Shown in pieces: positions 44,401 to 48,560 of a DNA stretch of 64,000 nt. A program made the position numbers and the translations under genes. The DNA is taken from the NCBI RefSeq assembly GCF_001949145.1, contig NW_019091600.1, positions 259,990 through 323,989 of the forward strand, in the 5' to 3' direction. The notes under the pieces were generated by a model, which ran no database searches, was not told the DNA's origin, and saw nothing but the letters and a program-made list of their open reading frames with translations. The stretch comes from Acanthaster planci. Taxonomy: Eukaryota; Echinodermata; Asteroidea; Valvatida; Acanthasteridae. Within the stretch, counting starts at the first letter, position 1. Every line of letters starts with the position of its first letter.

Positions 44401-45647
44401 TTTGCCAGTATGTATAATTACTGTCATGTACTTTCCTCTGAAACAGCATCCAGTGAGAGCACAGCATGATTAGACGCACATGGGTATGGGAACAGATTCC
44501 ACAATTGAATTATGTGCTCGCATTATGTTTTTGATAATATGTGTTAAGTGTGTGTCAAGTACAATCGGATCACAGCCTGTGATAGGATGAGATGCGACAG
44601 AGTTCATGGCTGACGCATCGAGCATCAGGTCTCACATGGGCAAAGCATTCCGTCCAACGCCTGGTAAACGCGAATGCATGCGACATGACACATACCGCAA
44701 TTTACAACCCCGACTGCTTTGAGAATGGAGGCGCCAGCCTACCCAAAAACCCCTGGTCCACCACCTCCCTTTGAAAATGTGTGTCAAACCATGCTCTAAC
44801 TTTTGGCGTGCGTATGGTGTTTTGGGTAAAAATCAAAGAATACAATAATGAAATGACTGACATATTTAAAGACCACCTCTGCTCTTTAAATATTTAAAAG
44901 ATTGATTAACCCTCCTATGCAAAGATGCATTCTTGACGCAGTAGTCCCAGCAGTCAAATCAGTCAAGTGACATATGATATGTCAGTGTACTGTACAGGCA
45001 GAAGTAGAAGGAATTTTGGACGGTTTTGACAGTTACAGCAAAAGGAGGGTTAGTGTTTGAAAAGTCTGACTGATAGCACGTAAGGCATCAAGGTATTAGA
45101 AGAAAAAAGAGAATATCGCTGTCAGCTAAGGATGGCTAGAAAGCCACGGCTGTCCACCCGGACTAGTTCGGGCTCACGTGATGCCTCATCAGTCAGCCTA
45201 GTATGCCAGTACTGCCAAAGACAATGGCTCTCAAGGATAGGACTCACCAGCCACCTGAGAACCCAGATGGAAATAGATGCCTTCACATCAAGCAGGCATC
45301 ATACACATAACATGAGGGATAGCAGAGAGAGAGAGTACATGTTCTAGAGCACTGAGATGGTTAGACTATGGCAACGATATGGTACAATCAGCAATACACA
45401 CACCAACTAAAACCATTTCAACTTGGAAGGCATTGTGTTTCCTACTACTCATGCAGGATGTGAGGTTGGGCATTCAGTTCAAATAAAATCAAGCCAAAAA
45501 AAACTCACTTTCGCCTTTTTTCCTCCAACCGCTTGGGACAATCTTCATGTACAGTGGGCCTTCCTTGGAGAAGAACTTGGCAGGCTGGACAGCGATGATC
45601 ATCAACTCCCGCCAGTTGAGGCGCATAGATCGGCCCCCCTTCAACAT
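5358..45647 (-). CDS. INPP4: INPP4-family phosphatidylinositol 3,4-bisphosphate 4-phosphatase with N-terminal PH domain (whole gene, 23 coding exons)
   Basis: The family removes the 4-phosphate from PtdIns(3,4)P2 (and inositol 3,4-bisphosphate) on endosomal and plasma membranes, acting against PI3K signalling. The 23 exons listed separately join with GT-AG sites and fully compatible phases into 1,124 codons including 1,124 residues before the stop when counted from the Met at 45626 (3,375 nt with stop); a Met 7 codons upstream (45647) is also possible. Order: PH domain about residues 22-120, C2 domain about 158-295, helical INPP4 core, a Ser/Gly/Asn-rich linker about 585-742, then the phosphatase region with CKSAKDR at 1041-1047 (Cys1041, Arg1047). 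The conserved C-terminus reads [13 protein letters not shown]. Recognition rests on remembered INPP4A/B sequence along nearly the whole length. Vertebrate INPP4A and INPP4B are shorter, near 920-980 residues, and the extra length here is mainly the PH domain. Whether it is INPP4A-like or INPP4B-like, or a single pre-duplication gene, cannot be settled here. Confidence 0.95.
5646..6250 (+). mobile_element. TTAA-flanked MITE, copy 1 (intron 22)
   Basis: About 605 bp from TTAACCACTTCCTGCTGGG to GGCAAGTGGTTAC. The right-hand TTAA has decayed to TTAC. Ends are short inverted repeats (CCACTTCCTGC). Internal landmarks shared with the other copies are TCTGACAGGCAACCTCCAC, TGGCCAGATTAGCATGCAG and GGCAATTCCCAGCAG. 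No open reading frame of significance. TTAA target duplication suggests mobilisation by a piggyBac-type transposase. Confidence 0.85.
6395..6549 (-). CDS. INPP4: INPP4 exon 22: catalytic Cys-X5-Arg loop
   Basis: The acceptor is ggttttacag|TTGGC and the donor GAGAAG|gtgaga. The exon is 155 nt (51 codons + 2). It encodes [18 protein letters not shown] followed by AMSVTLEE. The CKSAKDR loop is the P-loop of the INPP4 family: the Cys is the nucleophile forming the phospho-enzyme and the Arg binds the phosphate. All the expected catalytic residues are intact, so the enzyme is predicted to be active. Confidence 0.98.
6713..6825 (-). CDS. INPP4: INPP4 exon 21: KKNKNVEIL segment
   Basis: The acceptor is ttgttcacag|ATTGG and the donor TCACAG|gtctgg. 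The exon is 113 nt (2 + 37 codons). It encodes [19 protein letters not shown], matching human N-V-H-A-R-K-N-K-N-V-D-I-L-W-Q-A just upstream of the active-site exon. Confidence 0.93.
6985..7245. repeat. degenerate palindromic minisatellite (TTTTCACAAGTGGGAAAA-like)
   Basis: There are repeated variants of TTTTCACAAGTGGGAAAAA, each partly self-complementary (GGGAAAA / TTTTCCC), about 18-28 bp apart and strongly diverged. It lies in intron 20. Nothing else is seen in it. Confidence 0.7.
7863..7960 (-). CDS. INPP4: INPP4 exon 20: FGDTSLQ segment
   Basis: The acceptor is acccattcag|ATTTGG and the donor CAGAAAG|gtctgt. The exon is 98 nt (1 + 32 codons + 1). It encodes [18 protein letters not shown], matching human F-G-D-T-S-L-Q-E-V-I-N-V-E-S-L. 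The residue before FGD is Ile where human has Arg. Confidence 0.94.
8431..8571 (-). CDS. INPP4: INPP4 exon 19: [13 protein letters not shown] segment
   Basis: The acceptor is ctgccctcag|GTCCAG and the donor GAAAT|gtgagc. The exon is 141 nt (1 + 46 codons + 2). It encodes [18 protein letters not shown], matching human V-Q-P-V-L-F-N-V-G-I-N-E-Q-Q-T-L-A-E, a strongly conserved stretch close to the catalytic region. Confidence 0.96.
9174..9297 (-). CDS. INPP4: INPP4 exon 18: MLEDF-VGIHDL-VTFK segment
   Basis: The acceptor is gttaaacag|GTGATG and the donor GTACACG|gtgagt. The exon is 124 nt (2 + 40 codons + 2). It encodes [18 protein letters not shown] and [10 protein letters not shown], matching human M-L-E-D-M-S-L-G-I-M-D-L-R-N-V-T-F-K and D-M-L-P-V-I-T-G-N-R. 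Confidence 0.95.
9717..9840 (-). CDS. INPP4: INPP4 exon 17: [13 protein letters not shown] segment
   Basis: The acceptor is tcctggcag|TTGACG and the donor ACACACG|gtaagc. The exon is 124 nt (41 codons + 1). It encodes [13 protein letters not shown] and [13 protein letters not shown], matching human L-T-A-L-I-C-G-F-I-I-K-L-R and I-G-L-L-A-Q-F-E-S-L-L-S-T. Confidence 0.95.
10032..10593 (+). mobile_element. TTAA-flanked MITE, copy 2 (intron 16)
   Basis: About 562 bp from TTAACCACTTGCTGCCGGG to CCCAGCAGGAAATGGTTAA, with TTAA intact at both ends. It has the same orientation and the same internal blocks (GCCAGATTAGCATGCAG, GCAATTCCCAGCAGCT) as copy 1. It lies between exons 17 and 16 of INPP4. Confidence 0.88.
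11145..11213 (-). CDS. INPP4: INPP4 exon 16: [12 protein letters not shown] segment
   Basis: The acceptor is gtttcccag|GAGGAG and the donor CAAGCT|gtaagt. The exon is 69 nt, 23 codons, phase 0. It encodes [17 protein letters not shown], matching human Y-L-S-L-Q-Y-R-R-D-V-V-F-C-Q. An internal tgcag could act as an alternative acceptor but would drop ten residues. Confidence 0.92.
11764..11952 (-). CDS. INPP4: INPP4 exon 15: helical segment before phosphatase region
   Basis: The acceptor is tttcacag|ACGAGC and the donor ATGCAG|gtgaga. The exon is 189 nt, 63 codons, phase 0. The end, [20 protein letters not shown] followed by AFLRMQ, aligns with human [23 protein letters not shown]. Confidence 0.93.
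12467..12940 (-). CDS. INPP4: INPP4 exon 14: Ser/Gly/Asn-rich variable linker
   Basis: The acceptor is accacctcag|GTTACTG and the donor TCTTGG|gtatgt. At 474 nt (158 codons, phase 0) it is the largest exon. It opens with [20 protein letters not shown], which continues the helical core, then becomes low complexity with runs of Ser, Gly, Asn, His and Gln encoded by AGC/CAG-like triplets. After that come DWEWDGMSF and a Cys-containing stretch ([17 protein letters not shown]). Vertebrate INPP4A has a variable, partly Cys-rich or PEST-like linker at the same place. Confidence 0.9.
13582..13712 (-). CDS. INPP4: INPP4 exon 13: helical core
   Basis: The acceptor is cccttcaag|CTGCC and the donor GAAAAG|gtcttt. 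The exon is 131 nt (2 + 43 codons). It encodes [17 protein letters not shown] and NKTAALNEK, aligned with the human segment A-K-E-I-I-A-Q-I-N-T-L-K through L-A-I-L-A-D-K. Confidence 0.9.
13780..13838 (-). CDS. INPP4: INPP4 exon 12: short exon, CELTFVP segment
   Basis: This was found because exons 11 and 13 do not share phase. The acceptor is aaatctcacag|AATTC and the donor CCCTATC|gtgcca. The exon is 59 nt (1 + 19 codons + 1), exactly the length class needed to restore frame. The peptide [19 protein letters not shown] aligns with the human segment ending C-Q-S-I-I-Y-I-P-Q-D-V-V. The donor is weaker than the others, so its 3' edge is the least certain in the gene. Confidence 0.7.
14162..14273 (-). 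CDS. INPP4: INPP4 exon 11: conserved [11 protein letters not shown] segment
   Basis: The acceptor is ttctgtcag|AGTCC and the donor AAGATC|gtgagt. The exon is 112 nt (2 + 36 codons + 2). It encodes [17 protein letters not shown] and GGLKRML, matching human Y-D-I-V-T-I-G-A-P-A-A-H and G-G-L-R-K-K-L. Confidence 0.95.
14725..14829 (-). CDS. INPP4: INPP4 exon 10: conserved EFVP-NLH-QR-RV segment
   Basis: The acceptor is catatgacag|GCCCCC and the donor TGCAGGG|gtatta. The exon is 105 nt (2 + 34 codons + 1). It encodes [20 protein letters not shown], nearly the same as human A-D-K-K-L-E-F-V-P-T-N-L-H-I-Q-R-M-R-V. Confidence 0.95.
14990..15045 (+). repeat. tRNA-like SINE head fragment (B-box)
   Basis: TAACCAGTGAGGTACTAG followed by TTGGGTTCAAGTCC looks like a degraded A-box and B-box of a tRNA-derived SINE. 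Very short and uncertain. Confidence 0.3.
16000..16470 (+). repeat. dispersed repeat A, copy 1
   Basis: Shares with 19520-19960 the order GAAACTTGGCATGCATGTA, then a CATTTTGGGC/CATTTTGGCA block, then AAAAACTCCT(G/A)AAGGCT and AATATCACAG/GATATCAGGA. Divergence is high. No coding content is seen. Confidence 0.55.
18027..18375. repeat. two-copy tandem duplication, period about 165 bp
   Basis: Copies begin near 18030 and 18195. Both hold CTGAACAATCT(C/T)GTT, GTGCTC(T/C)ATCAAC, TTCAAC(C)CTATCAATAAATCTC, GAAATGCCAAGGTTGA and ATCTTAACTTT blocks. Moderately diverged. Confidence 0.75.
18625..18730 (-). CDS. INPP4: INPP4 exon 9: helical core
   Basis: The acceptor is gtatttgcag|CTCTCTC and the donor ACGAAAG|gtcagt. 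The exon is 106 nt (35 codons + 1). It encodes [16 protein letters not shown] and [13 protein letters not shown], aligned with the human L-S-P-C-W-E-S-L-R-R and Y-Q-E-N-L-T-D-L segments. Confidence 0.93.
19284..19341 (-). CDS. INPP4: INPP4 exon 8: Glu-rich helix
   Basis: The acceptor is tttgcag|AAAAATT and the donor GAGGAA|gtgagt. The exon is 58 nt (1 + 19 codons). It encodes [19 protein letters not shown], a charged helix aligned with the human segment that ends in E-L-E-E-L-G-E. Confidence 0.88.
19520..19960 (+). repeat. dispersed repeat A, copy 2
   Basis: Same order of short conserved blocks as at 16000-16470: TTGAAACTTGGCATGCATG, TATACATTTTGGCAGAC, AAAAACTCCTAAAGGCT. It lies in INPP4 intron 7, with no exon content. 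Confidence 0.55.
20262..20503 (-). CDS. INPP4: INPP4 exon 7: conserved region before helical core
   Basis: The acceptor is atatccaacag|GTGTACC and the donor CAGATTAT|gtgagt. The exon is 242 nt (80 codons + 2). After a Ser/Ala/Arg-rich stretch it encodes [18 protein letters not shown] and [10 protein letters not shown]. These align with the human YRFPTTDG and L-H-V-P-R-Q segments. Confidence 0.93.
20990..21285 (+). mobile_element. tRNA-derived SINE with central domain and AATAAT-rich tail
   Basis: The head GGCATAGTGATT..TCTGTGGTCCAGGTTAGAGTCC resembles A and B boxes. It is followed by GGGTTTTCAGACCCTACCTG, CCATGGGTTTTACCCAGAAT and TTTTCCTCCCACCTCTAAAACTG, then a tail of AATTCTTAATAATAATAAA. 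The middle part recurs in diverged form at 54040-54110. It lies in INPP4 intron 6. Confidence 0.65.
21507..21566 (-). CDS. INPP4: INPP4 exon 6: short linker after the C2 domain
   Basis: The acceptor is tttatttcag|CTAGATG and the donor AATCAC|gtaagc. The exon is 60 nt, 20 codons, phase 0. The peptide [20 protein letters not shown] is acidic then basic and poorly conserved, as expected for the post-C2 linker. It is supported mainly by splice sites, frame and position. Confidence 0.85.
21567..24646. other. INPP4 intron 5, no exon recognised
   Basis: Apart from dispersed repeat B (21845-22040) this 3.1-kb intron shows nothing I can name. Confidence 0.6.
21845..22040 (+). repeat. dispersed repeat B, copy 1
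   Basis: Homologous to the reverse complement of 34195-34350: shared blocks are GCATGCACTGCAT/GCAGTGCACGCAT, AACAAAATGAACAC/CACAAAATGAACGC, TGGCTCTTTTCAA and GCTTCTGCT(C/T). It has no convincing ORF. Confidence 0.65.
24647..24778 (-). CDS. INPP4: INPP4 exon 5: C2 domain, C-terminal strands
   Basis: The acceptor is accattcag|GTGTC and the donor TGGGAA|gtaagt. The exon is 132 nt, 44 codons, phase 0 at both ends. It encodes [12 protein letters not shown] and ends [10 protein letters not shown], matching the human GNITVIGWQME end of the C2 domain. Confidence 0.93.
25598..26089 (+). mobile_element. TTAA-flanked MITE, copy 3 (intron 4)
   Basis: About 492 bp from TTAACCACTTCCTGCCAGG to AGAAGCAAGGGGTTAA, with TTAA at both ends. 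It has an internal deletion relative to copies 1 and 2. It carries the shared blocks CTGACAGGCAACCTCCAC and GCCAGATTAGCATGCAGTGG. It lies between exons 5 and 4. Confidence 0.87.
27066..27083 (-). CDS. INPP4: candidate 18-nt cassette microexon in the C2 domain (optional)
   Basis: An 18-nt segment is bounded by tttaaacag| and |gtaaat, both good splice sites, and is exactly six codons in phase 0 (ERRIFK). It sits between exons 4 and 5, which also meet in phase 0, so it could be included or skipped without a frame change. Comparison with the human C2 loop fits better when it is skipped, so it is left out of the main count. Confidence 0.3.
27339..27574 (-). CDS. INPP4: INPP4 exon 4: C2 domain, N-terminal half
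   Basis: The acceptor is atccttcag|CCTGC and the donor CATACG|gtaaat. The exon is 236 nt (2 + 78 codons). It encodes [10 protein letters not shown], then [22 protein letters not shown] and a later [11 protein letters not shown]. These match the C2 domain of INPP4 (S-F-V-x-V-S-x-x-T-P-P, Q-T-E-I-I, V-Y-D-V-K-D-R). The C2 domain of this family binds phosphoinositides and phosphatidic acid at membranes. Confidence 0.95.
28175..28414 (-). CDS. INPP4: INPP4 exon 3: end of PH domain, linker, start of C2 domain
   Basis: The acceptor is ctcatgcag|AGTAC and the donor CTGTAT|gtgagt. The exon is 240 nt (2 + 79 codons + 1). It supplies the C-terminal PH helix ([14 protein letters not shown], invariant Trp at about residue 112), a basic helix, an acidic linker and then SEPILEMSV, which matches the EPILEFSL segment that opens the C2 domain of INPP4A. 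This exon therefore physically joins the PH and C2 parts in one transcript frame. Confidence 0.93.
29890..29921. repeat. perfect 13-bp inverted repeat with 6-nt loop
   Basis: CCTTGTGTGGACC, TGGCTT, GGTCCACACAAGG. A perfect small hairpin of unknown role. Confidence 0.9.
30530..30660. promoter_or_regulatory. CRE and CCAAT-type sites clustered in intron 2
   Basis: A palindromic TGACGTCA (30653-30660) lies close to ATTGGAC (reverse CCAAT, about 30533) and a CACGTG-containing E-box near 30621, in a locally CpG-richer patch. This could be an internal promoter or enhancer. Transcripts starting here would lack PH exons 1-2. Sequence motifs only. Confidence 0.25.
32071..32120 (+). repeat. SINE tail fragment
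   Basis: CAGTGTAGGGGCAAAAAACC..TTACTGAAATTAA matches the tail at 32403-32440 of the adjacent SINE, so an older copy ends just upstream of the full one. Confidence 0.55.
32155..32440 (+). mobile_element. tRNA-derived SINE, family 1, copy 1
   Basis: The head GCTCAGTGGTTGAGTGG (A-box) and GAGTTCGAGTCTC (B-box) are tRNA-like. It is followed by GAGTAAGCTTGT, TTTGTAAGCTCTTGGACAAG, a 16-bp minisatellite and GTAAGGGCAAAA. The same order recurs at 63700-63935. It is not a genuine tRNA gene, because stems beyond the B-box arm do not close. Confidence 0.8.
32312..32405 (+). repeat. 16-bp minisatellite inside SINE, about 6 copies
   Basis: The unit GTGTTATGAATATACA is repeated almost perfectly. The other SINE copy (63880-63900) has only one diverged unit, so expansion happened in this copy. 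Confidence 0.95.
33425..33500 (+). repeat. tRNA-like SINE head fragment
   Basis: GATGGGCCAAGTGATTAGCG and GACTTGAGGTTCAAATCC give A-box and B-box like elements about 45 bp apart. Confidence 0.45.
34195..34350 (-). repeat. dispersed repeat B, copy 2 (inverted)
   Basis: Reverse-complement match to 21845-22040. Landmarks on the plus strand are AGCAGAAGCCTCTCC, GTTGAAAAGAGCCAT, GCGTTCATTTTGTGGGTAG and TGCGTGCACTGCACTG. It lies in intron 2. Confidence 0.65.
36595..36663. repeat. two-copy tandem duplication of 35 bp
   Basis: GAGAATTGGATGATAAC(G/C)TC followed by AAAGGTACACTGACC occurs twice with one substitution and a few bases between. Confidence 0.9.
39600..39660 (-). repeat. tRNA-like SINE fragment, reverse orientation
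   Basis: The plus strand GGAGTTGGATTTGAACCTCTGACC is the reverse complement of a B-box-type GGTTCAAATCC. It lies next to exon 2. Confidence 0.35.
39812..39964 (-). CDS. INPP4: INPP4 exon 2: central PH domain strands
   Basis: The acceptor is cccacttcag|TTTACAG and the donor GTGTGG|gtaagt. The exon is 153 nt and starts with the last two bases of a split codon. It encodes [16 protein letters not shown] followed by a loop and GVVVLEQC, the signature of PH domains with the W-R-L-G-N-L-F-Y-F pattern. It resembles PH domains of the sesquipedalian/PHETA type. A second AG seven bases inside (tttacag) would put the frame out and was not used. It is separated from exon 3 by an 11.4-kb intron. Confidence 0.93.
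41725..41800 (+). repeat. tRNA-like SINE fragment
   Basis: GAAGTTGCTGGTTCAAATCC contains a good B-box and GGTTGGACTTGGTGGAGT may be a degraded A-box. It lies in intron 1. Confidence 0.4.
43718..44286 (-). mobile_element. TTAA-flanked MITE, copy 4, inverted (intron 1)
   Basis: About 569 bp from TTAACCACTCAGTGCCGGG to CACAGGAAGTGGTTAA, with TTAA at both ends. Internal blocks appear as reverse complements (GGGAATTGCCAACA, GGAGGTGCCTGTCAGATTA), so this copy is inserted in the opposite direction. It lies between exons 2 and 1. Confidence 0.87.
45132..45300 (+). pseudogene. LINE ORF2 C-terminal zinc-finger-like remnant
   Basis: The plus-strand frame reads a basic stretch and then [21 protein letters not shown]-x2-C-x-R..SRIGL.SHLR is the common C-terminal zinc-finger-like tail of CR1/Jockey-type LINE ORF2 proteins. 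The last metal ligand appears as Gln in place of His. No reverse transcriptase is attached upstream, so it is a fragment. An ordinary C2H2 gene is unlikely because it stands alone and lacks the usual finger spacing. Confidence 0.45.
45509..45647 (-). CDS. INPP4: INPP4 exon 1: start codon and first strand of PH domain
   Basis: Two in-frame Met codons open this exon, at 45647 (A at -3, better context) and 45626 (begins MRLNWREL). The segment KEGPLYMK followed by GWRKKGE is the typical first beta strand and loop of a PH domain. The donor is GAAA|gtgagt, phase 1, joining exon 2 to give [11 protein letters not shown]. The frame stays open upstream to about 45790 without another Met, so an additional upstream coding exon joining this one cannot be excluded. 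Possible acceptors lie just upstream, for example tctcttag near 45769 and tttcaccag near 45749. Confidence 0.85.
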
Positions 45648-45800
45648 GCTGCTGCCGCCGTAAGGGAACAGCAGGGCATGCTGGGAAGGGGCAGCAACTA
45701 GTCGCTGCTCCTCAATCACGGCCGTCGTCTTGCTTGCAAGTCCCTGGTGAAAATCTTGGCAGGCTTCACGTGCTAAGAGATGCCATTATTTTTTCTATCA
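45648..45800 (-). other. INPP4 5' leader or extra upstream coding stretch
   Basis: The exon 1 frame is open upstream from 45647 to about 45790, where a TAA lies in frame. The 47 codons contain no Met and read like real protein in places (VIEEQRLVAAPSQHALLFP). This could be 5' UTR that happens to be open, or coding sequence joined to an upstream exon through an AG acceptor in this stretch. The sequence does not decide between them. Confidence 0.4.
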
Positions 45801-46359
45801 TACCTGAGAAGGGAGAAAGAAGATTTCAGAGTACCAAGTGATTATAAATGTGTACAAAAACTTCAGTGCTGAAAGGTCTACAGTTAGAAGCACAAGTCAT
45901 AATTTCGTCTTCAAAAGCATGTCAGTTACAGCTGTCGTAGCTACGAAAATGTGTCAGCGCAATACCGAATGACAACAGATAGCAAACTTTAACAACAATT
46001 TCCAATTTAAAGGCTGAAATGAAAACAACATTGGTATTCCACTACTATTCTAACAACCTGAAAAACTGGAAGTTTACCAGAAAGAACAAAAACTCAACTG
46101 GTTGCATTATGTAGATGTAAATCCTGCCTACGCATGACAAAAATTCAGATGTCTGCACTCTTAAATTTGAGGCTTCAAACTACATGTACAAAATTCACAA
46201 ATGAAGGGCTAATGATCTTGAAACTTGACACCTTTCACTGCACTGATGAAACAAAGCTTTAAACTAGAGCATGAACATGGATTTTATCTGAGCCATGTGT
46301 TAAATGAAAAAAAGAAAGAAAAAAGAAACAAAAGCTTCCTTTGTGCATATTGCTAGACC

Positions 46360-46600
46360 TCCAAGCGAAGTCAGTTTCCTCTGCATCGGTTTTCATTTCA
46401 CTCCCATTTCTTCCGTACGATTCTCGGGGCTCCCGGGAACAAAATCTAATGCTGTAAGATCGGCCCCAGCGGGGGTTAAACCGGAGCCTCTGCAGGTGAA
46501 AAAGGCAAAGGGAAGGGGGACACGGGGAAGCCCCACTGAGCAAACCTGACCGCCCATCCGGGGTAAGAGGCCTGGGTAAAGAGGTCAAACTTAATTTGTC
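46360..46600. promoter_or_regulatory. GC- and CpG-richer segment 0.7-0.95 kb upstream of INPP4 exon 1, possible promoter
   Basis: This stretch has clearly more G+C and CpG than its AT-rich surroundings, with CCCGGG-like and CGGGG runs. It lies upstream of the first recognised coding exon in the direction of transcription. No TATA box or Inr could be assigned. Call based on composition and position only. Confidence 0.25.
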
Positions 46601-46934
46601 GCAAATGCCAGGGCGGCCAAAAGTGGGTCAAGCTCAAAGCAACTACATCCTTATCATTTTAGTCTCAGTTGGTGTGCGTGCGATTTTCAATGCTTAGCCT
46701 TAGATAACACTTTTGCAATTTGCATCCCAGGCAGTGCATGAAAAATAGGCCCACATGAATTCCATGCAGTTTTTTGTAAAAAAAAGTCTCAGTGGACAAC
46801 ATGCTCGTCGGAAGTAATATTCTTTATTCTACATGTACTTTCATTCTAGAACAAGCAAGGTTGCTCCATGCTACACCAGGATTAGTTCCAAAGAGTGGCA
46901 CAGACAAATGACCCTGAATTCTGGGCAATTTTGA

Positions 46935-47165
46935 CTGACTATTTTGACAAGCCTTTGATCTTATTGATCACACACTCCTGATCAATAAATTTTTGCAGTT
47001 AGGGGTGAGGGAGTCTGTTATTCCATACAATCAGATTTTATCTGATTATATGACAACTAAGGGTGGCCTCCCATAGAGTACAAAAGCAGGCCCCTTGGAT
47101 TTTGAGTATTTCATTAATGATGCTGTTAAAGACTACAGCACCAAGTTCCATTCAAACCCCAGAAT
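46935..47165 (+). pseudogene. non-LTR retrotransposon reverse transcriptase fragment
   Basis: The plus strand reads FDLIDHTLLINKFLQLGVRE, then after a stop and a frame break GPLDFEYFINDAVKDYSTKF. These are the D-L-x-K-A-F-D-x-I-D-H and (L)GPLxFxxFINDx blocks of LINE reverse transcriptases. The catalytic YxDD box is not present. Internal TAG and frame change show it is dead. Confidence 0.65.
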
Positions 47166-48469
47166 CGCAACAAACACCATGAAGATGATAAAAACAAGAC
47201 CAATTGGCTCTAATTTACAGAAGAAGATATAACAGAAGGTATTAAAAATATATAATAACATAATAACAGAAGATATTAAAAAGCTCAGCTGTATTTTTAA
47301 GACACTGGGAACTAAAAATAAAAAAGGGGCAATTCATGATGCAATGTAGTGCATTGTGGGAAATAGTGGACAAATTCTATTTGCCGGCTGAGTATTAGAA
47401 CCTGACTTAGTCCAGATGATTGTTTGTTGATGTAGAAGAATTAGAAGTATATTGTAAGTTTCATACAAAAACAATTGTTTCTTCTTTATGCAAATGTACA
47501 TCGTTTAGAAACATTATATGACATGCCCTCATCTATCCAAATTTCCTCAAGTTGTCTACTGACATTCACTCAAAAGTAGAAAGTCGATGTTTTTTGTCGA
47601 CTGTAAACTTAAAACATGGCCTCTCTGTGTGGATATTGAATTGTCCATATTGTATAATTAGCAATATTTTTAAGGTAAGGCCTCTACATTCTCACTACTT
47701 CGAGGAGAGCTTTTACTTAGCTTGTGCATCTGTTACACATGTAATCTCACAATTTCCTCCCAACATGTTCTCAGACTCTGTGCCAAAAATGTTGGCTGCA
47801 GTCAACTTAAGAAACCAAACCCTAACACACTGCCACAACTTGATATTCCGCACAGATGTAAAACGGGGACAACTTTCCTAAAACGCAATTACCCGTGACA
47901 AAAACAGAAGATGGTATAAAAAACATCCTCCATAATAGGATACCAAAGAGTTATATTTGCTATTCTTGCAAACGGCCAAAAATAAGAATTGAATTTCCTG
48001 ACATGGATCAAACTCAACAGCTCACATTGACTGACAGACTCAGCTCTTTGAGTCATACATGTTAGTGTGATCACTAGGTGACAAACTGGTAATTGCTACT
48101 TCTTTGAACAAAGAACAACTTCGAAAGTTAAGGCATACAATGTACAATTGAATAGACCTATGTATGCCTGTGACGTCATATTAGAGGGTAATTTTTCTTC
48201 CTTTTGGATGGGCTTGAGTATAAATTTGTGCATTCATTGTGACTAAATTAAATTAAACTATAGCTTCTGACTCCACCTTAAAGCATAAGGTCTATTTTGA
48301 AAAAGTATATCAGAAGAAAAACCATTCTCAACAGTAAACAAGAGATTGGCTTTGGGCACTGTTTAAATTTGTGCACATTCTGATGAAACTTGGTTGTGCA
48401 TATAGTTAGGACCATGGCATAACACTGATGCATTGCTGGCCCTCCATGCTGCAGATGATCCCACCTACA

Positions 48470-48560
48470 GATGACTTGGGGGGAGATCAGACCCACAACT
48501 TCCTGCTTACAAGCGCAGTTGTCTTAAGTACTCAAGCACTGGGCTTGGCTGATGGCACTT
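48470..48560 (-). mobile_element. tRNA-derived SINE, family 1 head, reverse orientation
   Basis: On the minus strand AGCCAAGCCCAGTGCTTGAG is followed by GTAAGCAGGAAGTTGTGGG, matching the GTAAGCAGGAGGTTGTGAG block of the SINE at 32155. The 3' part is lost. Confidence 0.6.

Larger units (their letters stand above)
39965..45508. other. INPP4 intron 1 (5.5 kb)
   Basis: It contains a SINE fragment (41725-41800), TTAA MITE copy 4 and a LINE-like zinc-finger remnant near 45132-45300. The rest has no recognisable content. Confidence 0.6.

Noticed and set aside
45132-45347. Stand-alone C2H2 zinc-finger gene
   Set aside because: Only one imperfect finger, with the LINE-tail wording SRIGL-SHLR, so a retrotransposon remnant is the simpler reading.
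46259-46588. 110-codon open frame, minus strand, as first exon of INPP4
   Set aside because: Its possible donor (GGAG|gtctag) is weak and its phase does not fit the likely acceptors before exon 1.
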